The translations under genes were made by a program, and so were the position numbers. A stretch of DNA of 64,000 nt from contig JADYXR010000033.1 in the NCBI GenBank assembly GCA_021772095.1, positions 1 to 64,000 of the forward strand, read 5' to 3'. This document shows positions 33,337 through 41,784 of this stretch, piece by piece. How positions within the stretch are numbered: the first letter of the stretch is position 1; each line of letters opens with the position of its first letter. The notes beneath the pieces were generated by a model. It did no database searches. It was given only the letters and a program-made list of their open reading frames with translations, and was not told the DNA's origin. The DNA is from Candidatus Obscuribacter sp. GTDB taxonomy: Bacteria > Cyanobacteriota > Vampirovibrionia > Obscuribacterales > Obscuribacteraceae.

Positions 33337-33374
33337 CGAAATTATCTGTGTGCCGATTTCGATCTAGCGCCACT

Positions 33375-33599
33375 TTAGAATACGAGTTCTCTCAAGTGTG
33401 GGATCATGCGGCTTCTGCGCGTTTTGCGGCGAGGAGCATGTTCTCTGTGCGTGGTTTTTTCGGACGTATATTTTTCCACATAGATCTGGTTGGCGACTTC
33501 GTCTCGTTCTAATTGAACAATGGCTTGTCGAAACCACATTCTCAGACAGCGTCGCTCGTCGTCTGTGATGGTTTCTTCAGCGATGACTTCTTCTCTCAT
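33375..33599 (-). CDS. Small charged hypothetical protein, 74 aa
   Basis: Unrecognised. The N-terminal third is acidic (MREEVIAEETITDDERRCLR), the middle is helical with WFRQAIVQLERDEVANQIY, and the end is strongly basic (HAPRRKTRRSRM). AGGAGCGGG sits just before the ATG and a strong terminator follows the stop, so this is very probably a real single-gene transcript. The basic tail could bind nucleic acid. No toxin-antitoxin partner is visible next to it. Confidence 0.7.
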   Translation of the reverse strand: MREEVIAEETITDDERRCLRMWFRQAIVQLERDEVANQIYVEKYTSEKTTHREHAPRRKTRRSRMIPHLRELVF

Positions 33600-34091
33600 T
33601 TTCCCGCTCCTGTGTGTCCGATTAAACTAGCAGTGGTTTGAATTCACGCCATAAATACTACTCACGCTCCTGATTTAACCGTCGCGGACTCAGACAATGA
33701 ATCCTGGCAACGCGTTTGAGCGAAAGCCTGCTCCCACTTTCACATCGAAACAACCGAAGCCGTCGATGGCGAGGCGCTCTACGCGCACCTCTGGTGTGAG
33801 TCACTCTACGATTCTAATTGCTTCTCAAGTAGCCACAACACTTGACATCACTAAATCGTATTAGCTCTGGATAATCTAAAATTGAAGTCTGCAAACGCTT
33901 GTCATTATTGGGTTTACAGACTTGAGTTTTTCGTGAAAGTATTACCACAATTGTTAAGTATGGGATTTTGCTCATAATCAGTCCCCCAATATGAGCCTCC
34001 GGTAATCGAGGATAAAGAAATTTGGTAGATCCAGAGCCGATATTGGACGATTTTAGTGTGCGTTTGCACCCTATATATTGTTGGGAAACCA
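33600..34091. other. Gene-free stretch
   Basis: About 490 bases with no supported gene. Short frames on both strands (for example plus-strand ATG 33697, 54 codons) lack ribosome sites and family features. No strong hairpin or clear promoter was found. Confidence 0.5.
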
Positions 34092-35147
34092 TCAGACTGC
34101 ATCGAAGGACGCAATATCACGGCTTGTCGGGTTGCGTTCTACAAAGAGCCAGTTCATCGCTATGAAGAGTCCCGGGATGGCGATAAGAGGAAACCAGGCG
34201 AGAAAAACCAAGGGCAGTCCGGTCAGTAAAACCAACCAGCCGGCGCATACGGGATGCGCTCGCAGAAACGCTAATCGCGTTGGTGGTACATGCGGTGACA
34301 GGTGTGGCGTCCAGCCGCCGACCTTTAGATCTGAGGTTTCAGTTTCGACAAGAGAACTTTTGGTAGGTGCGGATCTAACGAACATGCCGCGGACCATCAG
34401 GTAAAGACCGGTTACGGAAAGTCCGACGCCGAGATTTCGGATCATCTCGGCGGTGAGGAAGTCGGTGACGATGCTTCCTAGAATCATTTTCTGGCAGAGC
34501 ACTGCGCACATGACGAAGAGAAGCAGGTATAGGAACAGCAGCAGCACCCTCGTTCGGGACTTGCTTTGTTCCGTCCAGAATCTGAAGGAAGGTTTCTTTG
34601 GGCCGCCGGCTAAACTCAGTTCGATTTGTGGCACCGTGGATGGTGGCTCATCATCGACATGTTCGAGAACGCCTTGTTTCGAGTCAGACGGCGCTGGAAG
34701 TTCTGACATGGTGTCATTGGAACCTGGCGGCGCGGCTTCGGCAGAGGCTTCGGCATTTGCAATGGCACGGGCTTCCGAATTTGCATTGGCTTCGCCGTCG
34801 CCATCAGCTTTGGCATTGGCTTTGGCATTGGCTTCGTCATTAGTTTCGGCTTCGACTTTGAAATTGGCTTCGAGTTCCGCCCTGGTCCCCGCATCGCCAT
34901 AATGCCACGCATCCGTTGATCGCGCTCTATGCATCTCCAGCAAACCGATGCGCGCGCCAGCAATCGTGCCCGCAAGCAGGCATGACGCATACAGCACCAT
35001 CTCCTGCCAGTTCGTCGCGATTAAATTCGGCGCTTTTCGAACACCAAGAATTGGCACTACCAGCAGTATCAAGACCGCCAGTAACCCGGCGGTCGAACCT
35101 GCAAAAATCGCGCTCAATTTCGAGCGGGGAGGCTGCATTCGTTTCAA
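34092..35147 (-). CDS. Membrane protein with Ala/Asn/Glu repeat linker and methyltransferase-like C-terminus
   Basis: A 351-residue protein. Two membrane helices near the N-terminus (about 12-35 and 48-68) are followed by a cytoplasmic low-complexity linker (about 95-140) of short repeats such as NAKANAKADGDGEANANSEA. The C-terminal part has four or so helices with RNLGVGLSVTGLYLMVRGM, then FLRAHPVCAGWLVLLTG and a final NWLFVERNP. That order recalls the isoprenylcysteine/phospholipid methyltransferase fold (a variant of its RHPxYxG motif), but the match is partial and activity is uncertain. It lies 15 bases downstream of ruvA. Confidence 0.6.
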   Translation of the reverse strand: MKRMQPPRSKLSAIFAGSTAGLLAVLILLVVPILGVRKAPNLIATNWQEMVLYASCLLAGTIAGARIGLLEMHRARSTDAWHYGDAGTRAELEANFKVEAETNDEANAKANAKADGDGEANANSEARAIANAEASAEAAPPGSNDTMSELPAPSDSKQGVLEHVDDEPPSTVPQIELSLAGGPKKPSFRFWTEQSKSRTRVLLLFLYLLLFVMCAVLCQKMILGSIVTDFLTAEMIRNLGVGLSVTGLYLMVRGMFVRSAPTKSSLVETETSDLKVGGWTPHLSPHVPPTRLAFLRAHPVCAGWLVLLTGLPLVFLAWFPLIAIPGLFIAMNWLFVERNPTSRDIASFDAV

Positions 35148-35162
35148 CCTTGGAACGTACTA

Positions 35163-35792
35163 CTAAGAACGCGCGGACGTGCCCAACACTTTCAAGCTAT
35201 ACCTTACCAGGCTTTCCACATCTTCGCCCACAGTCTCTTCGAGCTGAGCTTTGCGAAGAGCCGTGCCGACTTCGGTGACGGTGTAACCCAGGTTGGTGAG
35301 AATCGAGCGGACTTCTTCCTGGATATCCGCAGCCACGGTAACGGGTTCGAGCGGACCACCCATGCGTGAGCTGAATTCTTCGATTTTAGTTTTCAACTCG
35401 AGGGCGATTCGTTGCGCCACTTTCGGTCCGACGCCTGGAGTTTGACTGATTGTTTTGGTATCCTCGGACAAAATTGCGTCGACGAGAAGTTTGACTCCGA
35501 GAGTTCCAACGATAGCCAGAGCCAGTTTTGGTCCGACTCCGCTGACCGTTTGCAGAATCAAAAATATTTGTCTTTCGTCAGCGCTTTCAAAACCAAACAG
35601 AGTGATCTCGGTTTCTCTCACTGACATGAACGTGTGAATTAAGGCTTCCTCACCGGGTTTCGGCACGTTGAGCAAACTGCGTGTCGCCATCAACAGTTCA
35701 AACCCTACTCCGGAGACATCGATGACTAGCCGATTGACGGCACCACCGCTGAGATCTTTCGAGTGAATTACGCCTTTAAGGAAAGCAAACAT
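35163..35792 (-). CDS. ruvA: Holliday junction branch migration subunit RuvA
   Basis: Binds four-way DNA junctions and loads RuvB during recombination repair. The N-terminal OB domain starts MFAFLKGVI, with SGVGFELLMATRSLL and HTFMSVRETEITLFGFESADE. Two helix-hairpin-helix motifs follow (VSGVGPKLALAIVGTLG and TPGVGPKVAQRIALELK), then a flexible linker and a C-terminal three-helix domain. ATG 35792 gives 209 residues, near family length; an ATG at 35822 would add ten residues. No ruvB or ruvC is adjacent. Confidence 0.95.
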   Translation of the reverse strand: MFAFLKGVIHSKDLSGGAVNRLVIDVSGVGFELLMATRSLLNVPKPGEEALIHTFMSVRETEITLFGFESADERQIFLILQTVSGVGPKLALAIVGTLGVKLLVDAILSEDTKTISQTPGVGPKVAQRIALELKTKIEEFSSRMGGPLEPVTVAADIQEEVRSILTNLGYTVTEVGTALRKAQLEETVGEDVESLVRYSLKVLGTSARS

Positions 35793-35952
35793 TTTGTCAA
35801 ACCACGCAGCTGTTAGAGACACTAAGCATACGTCTTTCGGTGGTCAAAAATCGTTTGATTAAACGAAAATCGCGCACTGCGCCTCGACCGATATCGAATA
35901 CGACCAGAGATCGATTATCGAACGATATATCAGAAATTGTTTGTGAAACGAA

Positions 35953-36870
35953 CTATTCAGCCATCAAGCTGCGGTTGCCGCCATCTTGATGGGCGTGCTC
36001 CACGGCGGCGCGCGCGTGGGACAGCAAGACCTTGCCGTCATCGTCCATATGTGGCGCGAATTGGCAGATTCCGACCCCAACCGTGAGGTTGAGAATGTCT
36101 TTATCGGCTTGGAAAGTCATGTCCTGGATGGTCGTGCGCAGACGTTCCGCCACTTCAATGGCGCCATCACGCGGCGTGACGGTCAGTCCGACGGTAAATT
36201 CGAAAGCTCCGGAACGCACAACGATGTCAGAGTCACGCATTTGCTTGCCGACGACGACGGCAATCTGCGAAATCACTGTATCTGCGGTCTTTTGACCATA
36301 GTGCTTGACCAGCTCTTTATGGTTATCGACTTCCATAATCACCACGCTGAGCGGCACTCCATAGCGTCGAGCTTGTTTGATGCCAAGCTTGAGAAACTCC
36401 TGGAGATAGCGCAGGCTCTTGAGTTCGGTCAAATTGTCGGTCAGCGAAAGCTCTTTGATTTGTATTTCTTTTTTGCGAAGCTCGTCTCTAAGTGCCTTTT
36501 CACGAAGAATGCTCTTGACTCGATTGAGCAATTCGGTAGGCTGGACGGGCTTGAATATGATGTCTTCGTTTTCGGGCTCGTCACCGACAATGTCCGGCAC
36601 GGGCTCGTCTTTAGCGCCGAGGAAAATAATTGGGATATGTCTGGTTTTGTCTTCCTTTTTAAGCCGTTGATAAACAGCCATGCCACCCATCAGTGGCATA
36701 TTCAGGTCCAGAACAATGACATCCGGCGTCCGCACTTTGCAAGCGGCGATTGCTTTGAAACCGTCATTTGCCGAATCGACAGTATAACCAGCGTCCTTGA
36801 GCACCTCTGAAAGCAGCAAGGTGATGGCGTGTTCGTCGTCGACTACGAGAATTTTTTGACCCGGTTTCAC
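35953..36870 (-). CDS. Response regulator with degenerate GGDEF domain
   Basis: A 305-residue protein. The receiver domain (1-125) has the acidic pocket VVDDE, the phospho-acceptor Asp in VIVLDLNMPLMGG (about D55) and a Lys in IIFKPVQP. A coiled linker (about 125-145) leads to a GGDEF-type domain that keeps the scaffold (LTDNLTELKSLRYLQEFL, DNHKELVKHYGQKTADTVI) but has SGAFEF where the catalytic GGDEF should be. It is therefore unlikely to make cyclic-di-GMP and more likely binds a nucleotide or a partner. No sensor kinase is next to it. Confidence 0.88.
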   Translation of the reverse strand: MKPGQKILVVDDEHAITLLLSEVLKDAGYTVDSANDGFKAIAACKVRTPDVIVLDLNMPLMGGMAVYQRLKKEDKTRHIPIIFLGAKDEPVPDIVGDEPENEDIIFKPVQPTELLNRVKSILREKALRDELRKKEIQIKELSLTDNLTELKSLRYLQEFLKLGIKQARRYGVPLSVVIMEVDNHKELVKHYGQKTADTVISQIAVVVGKQMRDSDIVVRSGAFEFTVGLTVTPRDGAIEVAERLRTTIQDMTFQADKDILNLTVGVGICQFAPHMDDDGKVLLSHARAAVEHAHQDGGNRSLMAE

Positions 36871-36970
36871 TTTTGATATACGTCTTTCTGATTCGAGTTA
36901 AGGCACATGGAAACTGCAAAGCAAAAGGTTCGCATGCTCCTGACTCTGATAATAGCTGGTTGGCAACAAT

Positions 36971-37357
36971 TCAACAATCCGGCCCCCGCGATATGAATCC
37001 AATGCTTGGAATCCGAAGGCTCAGCACGGGCGGATGTGGGTTTTCCTCGGTTAGCGCTATATCGGCCGAAACGTCGGCTATAAGTGGCACCAGGTCTAGT
37101 TCGAAGTGCGATGGGGCAAATTTTTCGATTCTGCCGACGCCTCTTCTTAACAGTTTTAACGCTCCGACGGAATTGTCCCGAAGCAAGTGGTAATAACCCA
37201 CCGCGACTTGAATAATTCCCTGAATCAATTCGCGGTCAGCCAGCTGATACTTTTGCCAAACGCCTTCCAACGTCTCGTGACATTCGAAAAATTCGCGCTG
37301 GTTAAACTCAGCGATTCCTTTTTCGAATTCATTTTGATGTTCTGTTGGTAAACGCAA
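36971..37357 (-). CDS. DUF309 family protein
   Basis: A 128-residue helical protein whose core FNQREFFECHETLEGVWQKY and ELIQGIIQVAVGYYHLLRDN is characteristic of DUF309, a family of unknown function with conserved His, Glu and Trp. The start is a TTG at 37357, one base after the hyuA stop, so the two genes are almost certainly co-transcribed. The tail after about residue 105 (PPVLSLRIPSIGFISRGPDC) is not part of the usual domain. Confidence 0.75.
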   Translation of the reverse strand: MRLPTEHQNEFEKGIAEFNQREFFECHETLEGVWQKYQLADRELIQGIIQVAVGYYHLLRDNSVGALKLLRRGVGRIEKFAPSHFELDLVPLIADVSADIALTEENPHPPVLSLRIPSIGFISRGPDC

Positions 37358-37358
37358 A

Positions 37359-39518
37359 CTAATTTAGCCTGGCAATGGCGACGATTTGTGCGTCGCGTGG
37401 AACGTTTTCCATTTCGGCTCTGGCCAGTGCCACCACCTGATGAGAATCGAGCAGTCCCGAGAGGTCCACAATTTTAGCGCCCGCCAAAAGCACCATATCA
37501 GGTATCACTTTTCCCGCGTCGCCCCATTCTGAATGTTCTTCGATCAATGCGTTGATCGTCCTATCGGCAGTGTCCACGGTGCATTCCTTGAACGCCGCGT
37601 TTTTGAATTGCAAGCGAATTGCGCCGGTATGGTCGAGAATGCGCAGACTGCGCAAATGATGTTTTAACAGTCCCAAGAATTTATCCTCGACTCTATCTGC
37701 TGAATAAACCTGGAAGAATTTGCCATTGACATCGAGTTTGATTTGATCTTTATCCACACGCATTGAACCGGCCACAAGCTCGATACGCTCTTCCGGACTG
37801 CTGGCTTGTTTCACGTCCGTATCGCCAGTCATGCTTGTGGCACCAACTGCAGTAGCGCGCACCACATTGGTGCGCGTGTCGATCTCGATATGAACTTCAA
37901 TCGACGCCGGCTCCGCACCCATTTTTTCTACTGCGGCATACGCTTCCTGGCGGATTCTCAGAATATCGTCGTCGGTCGGATTGACGACTTGACGTTCTAC
38001 TGTCTCGCGGATCAAAGCCAGTGCCACGCCGATTGCTGAGATTACATCGGCATGATCGGCGATTTGAAACTGAAGTCCCATTTCTTTTGCGACAAATGGA
38101 ACAATCGCAGCGGCACCGCCGCCGCCACCAATGAGATTGACCAGTTCGGCATCGAGCTTGTGATCTCTAATCAGGGCCTGAACAACTGGAATGCATTTTT
38201 TCGCTGCCATTCTCAGCATCTCTTCGGCGGCTTCCGTGGGCTGGTTTGATAGCTTTTGCGAGAACGCTTTGAACGCGGCCTCTACCGATGCTTTATTGCC
38301 GACCGCGCAATTTCCTTCGGGGACTAAACCAAGCAGATTGGACGCGCAGGTCGGCGTCACGCATTGTTTTCGCGCGCTGCCTGAGTCTTCAATCATGACG
38401 TAATCGTCAGGATCGTCCGCCATCGGTTTGATCAATTTTACGGTCGGATTAGTAAGCGGTTCTTCAAAAGAAGAATAATGCAATCCGGCAATATGAGCAC
38501 TGCGCGGACCTATATCAAATAGTTTGCCGTTCTTGATTCTCGGGAGCGAACCGCCGGCAACACCAACGGTTCTAACATCGAGTGTCCGCATGTAGACGCG
38601 GTGACCACCAATCTCCGCCGATTTGATTTTGGCGCGACCGTTGCTGATCGCCGATATGTCGGTTGACGTTCCACCGACTTCTAAAAATATGCCGTCTGAA
38701 ATTCGCAAAAACATCATTGCCGCAGCCACACCGGCAGCCGGTCCTGAGAGCATCGTCAAAATCGGACGTTTGCGCATCGCCTCGATGTCCATGACGCCAC
38801 CGTCGGAACGCATGATCATGACCGCAGCAGTGATACCAGCTCCGCGCACGCTCGACTCGGTCATATCCGCGCTCTCGATCATCTTCGGCAGCATCGACGC
38901 ATTGATCACAGCAGTGCGTGTGCGAACACGATATCCATAAAGTTGACTGACTTCATGACCGGCGGTTGCCGGTATGTTTCTCTCGCGCACGATCGCAACT
39001 GCGAATTCTTCGTTCTTCGAATCGTCAACACCAAATGCTTCGCTGACAGCGATGGCTTTGGCGCCTTGTTGCAGCAGTCGATCGATGGCAGCGATCACCT
39101 TCTCGCCAGTGATTGGTTTTGAAGTGTCGATGAATTCGTGAAACGTGGGCAAATATTTGTCCGGCGCCAGTTCAATTTTACCGAGCCGCGAAGCACCACG
39201 AGCGATACCGGCGTTAAAGCCGGACCCCATCGAAATAATACCGACGGGCGCGACGTCGCCTTCTAACAGCGCGTTAGTCGCCTGTGTCGTGCTGTGGGCG
39301 ATAAATCCGACTCTGTCCGGGGATATGGAGGCTTCGCCAAGAAGTTTTTTCAGGGCTTCGATGATACCGAGAGCCACGCCTTCTTTGGCACTGTGAGTAG
39401 TGGGCACCTTAACACTGCCGGCCAGTTGCATCGTGCCGGAATCAATCGCGACGGCATGTGTAAACGTGCCACCGACATCAATTCCAACTCTAATCATTGC
39501 AGCCACAGTACTCGTCAC
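37359..39518 (-). CDS. hyuA: Hydantoinase/oxoprolinase A-type protein
   Basis: ATP-dependent amidohydrolase subunit of the N-methylhydantoinase/5-oxoprolinase family. The N-terminal ASKHA-type start is IRVGIDVGGTFTHAVAID; later come AHSTTQATNALLEGD, SQLYGYRVRTRTAVINASM, LSGPAAGVAAAM, EVGGTSTDIS and LIGGGGGAAAIVPFVA. The length (up to 719 residues) is normal for HyuA. No HyuB subunit gene is present nearby, which is odd for a classical two-subunit enzyme. The start may be GTG 39518, GTG 39506 or ATG 39497; AAGGAGA lies just upstream. A transporter precedes it by 6 bases. Confidence 0.88.
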   Translation of the reverse strand: MTSTVAAMIRVGIDVGGTFTHAVAIDSGTMQLAGSVKVPTTHSAKEGVALGIIEALKKLLGEASISPDRVGFIAHSTTQATNALLEGDVAPVGIISMGSGFNAGIARGASRLGKIELAPDKYLPTFHEFIDTSKPITGEKVIAAIDRLLQQGAKAIAVSEAFGVDDSKNEEFAVAIVRERNIPATAGHEVSQLYGYRVRTRTAVINASMLPKMIESADMTESSVRGAGITAAVMIMRSDGGVMDIEAMRKRPILTMLSGPAAGVAAAMMFLRISDGIFLEVGGTSTDISAISNGRAKIKSAEIGGHRVYMRTLDVRTVGVAGGSLPRIKNGKLFDIGPRSAHIAGLHYSSFEEPLTNPTVKLIKPMADDPDDYVMIEDSGSARKQCVTPTCASNLLGLVPEGNCAVGNKASVEAAFKAFSQKLSNQPTEAAEEMLRMAAKKCIPVVQALIRDHKLDAELVNLIGGGGGAAAIVPFVAKEMGLQFQIADHADVISAIGVALALIRETVERQVVNPTDDDILRIRQEAYAAVEKMGAEPASIEVHIEIDTRTNVVRATAVGATSMTGDTDVKQASSPEERIELVAGSMRVDKDQIKLDVNGKFFQVYSADRVEDKFLGLLKHHLRSLRILDHTGAIRLQFKNAAFKECTVDTADRTINALIEEHSEWGDAGKVIPDMVLLAGAKIVDLSGLLDSHQVVALARAEMENVPRDAQIVAIARLN

Positions 39519-39524
39519 TTCTCC

Positions 39525-40967
39525 TTAAGCAATCGGAACGAATTTTAAAGCGCACGCCAGGATTAAACCGAAAAGCGAACAGAGCCAGGCATACACAACA
39601 GTCTTCCGAAACAAAGTCTGGGTATCCGTTCCCAGATACGTCGCAATCCATATGTTGTGAGTGTTGGTCGGATCGCAAATACCTTGAACTTGCCCGACCG
39701 ACATAAGCATTCCCATAATTGCCTGACCGGACAATGTGGTTGATTCTTGAATCAACTTGATCAATCCGCTGCCCATTCCCCAGAGACTGAGCGGTCCGCG
39801 ATATAGTGCAAACGGCGTCATCAGCGAGAACATAACGACATACCAGAACGCCGTGGTCGGCACGACACCGGCGATTAACGGTCCAATCGCTCCAGCTACT
39901 TGCGCGGAACTGACAGCGGCAATCAGCATGCCGATTCCGATCATCAGAAAGACAGCCGGGATCACTGTCGTGATTCCATCAATGATCGATCGTGTAAGCA
40001 TCGTAATCGAATCTTTTTGCCAGGTTGCCAGCACACCATATGTGATGGCAGCGATAAAGGCGGGCATAATTCCCCAGCCGCAGGCCAGTACGAGAAACAA
40101 TGGCAAGACCGGCGTCAACAACGCTAACCAGGAAAGATTCGTCACTTTCTTAGAGCCGCGCCAGATCGCATAGCAGACCATGATGGCGAGCACTACGAGG
40201 CTAGCCGTGATTGACCAGGGCGCCACAATCGGAGTCGGTGGCGGCGTGACCGCGACGGCAGTCGCCGCTGTTTGTAGCGAACCCGAGAATCCGCTTTGTG
40301 TGAGCAACAATCCTGTGCCGAGCAGCGCGACACCACCAAGCAGATACTTCAAATTCTTCATTGTTCGCAGCTCTATGGCGAGAAACAGAAGAATCGCAAT
40401 CGCAATCACAAAGGCAAATGGAACAACAAACTGGACAATTACTGATTGATCTACTTTCAGCACATCAACGTAAAATTGCCAGTTCGCTAGATTGAACATG
40501 CCACCAAGGCTGATACCGAAAAGATATAACCCACCGGCGGTGGCAGTCGAAATTCCAATCGAAAGCATAACCGGCAAAATAATTGTGCCAATCATGATCA
40601 CCGCGCCCAGTCCGCCTAAGGTCGAGAAAAGCAAGGCTGTAACCAGAGTCAGAATCACACCAAGCACATAAGGATTATCGCCGGCAAATTCGGCGACCCA
40701 GCGCACCAGCGCTTTGGCGATACCATGACGGTTCATCAACTCGGCAAGGACGGCACCAAACATAGTGGTGGTATAAGCCATATGCAATTTGACGGAGCCT
40801 TTGGTAATCACGTCATCGAGAATTTCCTGCCCGGAAATTCCGCCCACGGCCGCAATCACCAGCGCCATGATCGGCAGCGCCAGCAAAGCCGATACGCGTC
40901 TCGTATACATGAGACCGGCCATGATGAAAAATATTACGAGAATCGCGGTAGCTATCAGAACGGACAT
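39525..40967 (-). CDS. Multi-pass anion/carboxylate-type transporter
   Basis: A 480-residue protein with about 12 membrane helices. The two halves look related: LFSTLGGLGAVIMIGTIILP with ISLGGMFNLANWQFYVDVL in the first, and MTPFALYRGPLSLWGMGSGL with SVGQVQGICDPTNTHN in the second. Re-entrant Gly-rich loops in both halves fit the ion-transporter (CitMHS/DASS/GntP-like) superfamily, but I cannot name the family. It sits 6 bases upstream of hyuA, so it probably imports a hydantoin, oxoproline or related acid. A palindromic site lies about 100 bases upstream. Confidence 0.7.
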   Translation of the reverse strand: MSVLIATAILVIFFIMAGLMYTRRVSALLALPIMALVIAAVGGISGQEILDDVITKGSVKLHMAYTTTMFGAVLAELMNRHGIAKALVRWVAEFAGDNPYVLGVILTLVTALLFSTLGGLGAVIMIGTIILPVMLSIGISTATAGGLYLFGISLGGMFNLANWQFYVDVLKVDQSVIVQFVVPFAFVIAIAILLFLAIELRTMKNLKYLLGGVALLGTGLLLTQSGFSGSLQTAATAVAVTPPPTPIVAPWSITASLVVLAIMVCYAIWRGSKKVTNLSWLALLTPVLPLFLVLACGWGIMPAFIAAITYGVLATWQKDSITMLTRSIIDGITTVIPAVFLMIGIGMLIAAVSSAQVAGAIGPLIAGVVPTTAFWYVVMFSLMTPFALYRGPLSLWGMGSGLIKLIQESTTLSGQAIMGMLMSVGQVQGICDPTNTHNIWIATYLGTDTQTLFRKTVVYAWLCSLFGLILACALKFVPIA

Positions 40968-41063
40968 TTTTGCCTGGCTGAGTGGCCTTGAATTCGATAC
41001 AACGAGCGGGCTCGACCGCGTTAATTGTACTCTCTTTCACCACGCTGAAAGAACAGGCAACGC

Positions 41064-41084
41064 CGCATATGGTGGGCATATGCG
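41064..41084. promoter_or_regulatory. Operator-like inverted repeat upstream of the transporter-hyuA operon
   Basis: CGCATATG (41064-41071) and CATATGCG (41077-41084) form a perfect 8-bp inverted repeat with a five-base spacer. A possible minus-strand -10 box TACAAT lies at 41029-41024, so the repeat would be centred about 40 bases further upstream, where activators often bind. No regulator gene is adjacent. Confidence 0.45.
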
Positions 41085-41142
41085 AATAATTCTTTTAACC
41101 TATATAATCGTTCTGTTCTCGGCTTGAAAACGCTCGACCTGC

Positions 41143-41526
41143 CTATAAACCGGCCATAAATTCTTTGACTTTCCGCGGAACGTCAGCGCCGATGTTCTTA
41201 CTGGCATCATAATTCCAGGGCTTCTTGTCAGTTTTTATTTCACCGGCGGGCATTTGTTCGTCGCCGATATCGCCCGCGTCGGTGTAATCTGCGGGTTCGT
41301 CAGCCTTCGGAATTTCACTCTTGGCTTCATTACCGGCTGCTTTATCGACAGCTTTCGATGGCGGACGGGCAATGCGATATTCTTCTTTTTCGAGGTTTTC
41401 AATCGCGCGGTCAAAATTGGGCGCGCAGCCTTTATGAGCCTGATTACCAGCGAATTTAACATCATGCTCGGCCTTTTCGCGTCTCAAGTTTTCAATTGTT
41501 TTTTTGATATAACTGTCATCTGTCAT
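41143..41526 (-). CDS. Hypothetical soluble charged protein
   Basis: Unrecognised 127-residue protein with no signal or membrane segment. The N-terminal half is helical (DDSYIKKTIENLRREKAEHD, then FDRAIENLEKEEYRIA); the rest is acidic and Pro/Ala-rich with a basic end (RKVKEFMAGL). ATG 41526 follows AGG at seven bases; GTG 41532 is the alternative. Likely a single-gene unit. Confidence 0.6.
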   Translation of the reverse strand: MTDDSYIKKTIENLRREKAEHDVKFAGNQAHKGCAPNFDRAIENLEKEEYRIARPPSKAVDKAAGNEAKSEIPKADEPADYTDAGDIGDEQMPAGEIKTDKKPWNYDASKNIGADVPRKVKEFMAGL

Positions 41527-41784
41527 AATCACCTGCTCTTTCGCCTGACTGGGCGACCGTAATGGATGTTAGCAATCGATAAATCGGTGTCTTTTGATTG
41601 GCTACTTGGCAGACTCGGTTACACTGCAGAAGTTCCAACCCAAACGCTGACGAAAGTTTCGGGGTTTTTATGCAAAGGTTTTCGGCAAGAATGAAAGCTC
41701 CAAAACAGGGCAAGATGTTAATTGAAGACAGACTAAACATCAGACAGCTCAAATTGAACCAGGACTAAACCCCAGAGTTAAACA

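Noticed and set aside
33203..33373. 57-residue N-terminal extension of the DUF1877 gene
   Set aside because: It would pass through a perfect 12-bp terminator and is absent from the family's usual start.
33697..33861. 54-codon plus-strand frame
   Set aside because: No ribosome site, Ser/Thr/Arg-rich composition and no neighbour or terminator supporting it.
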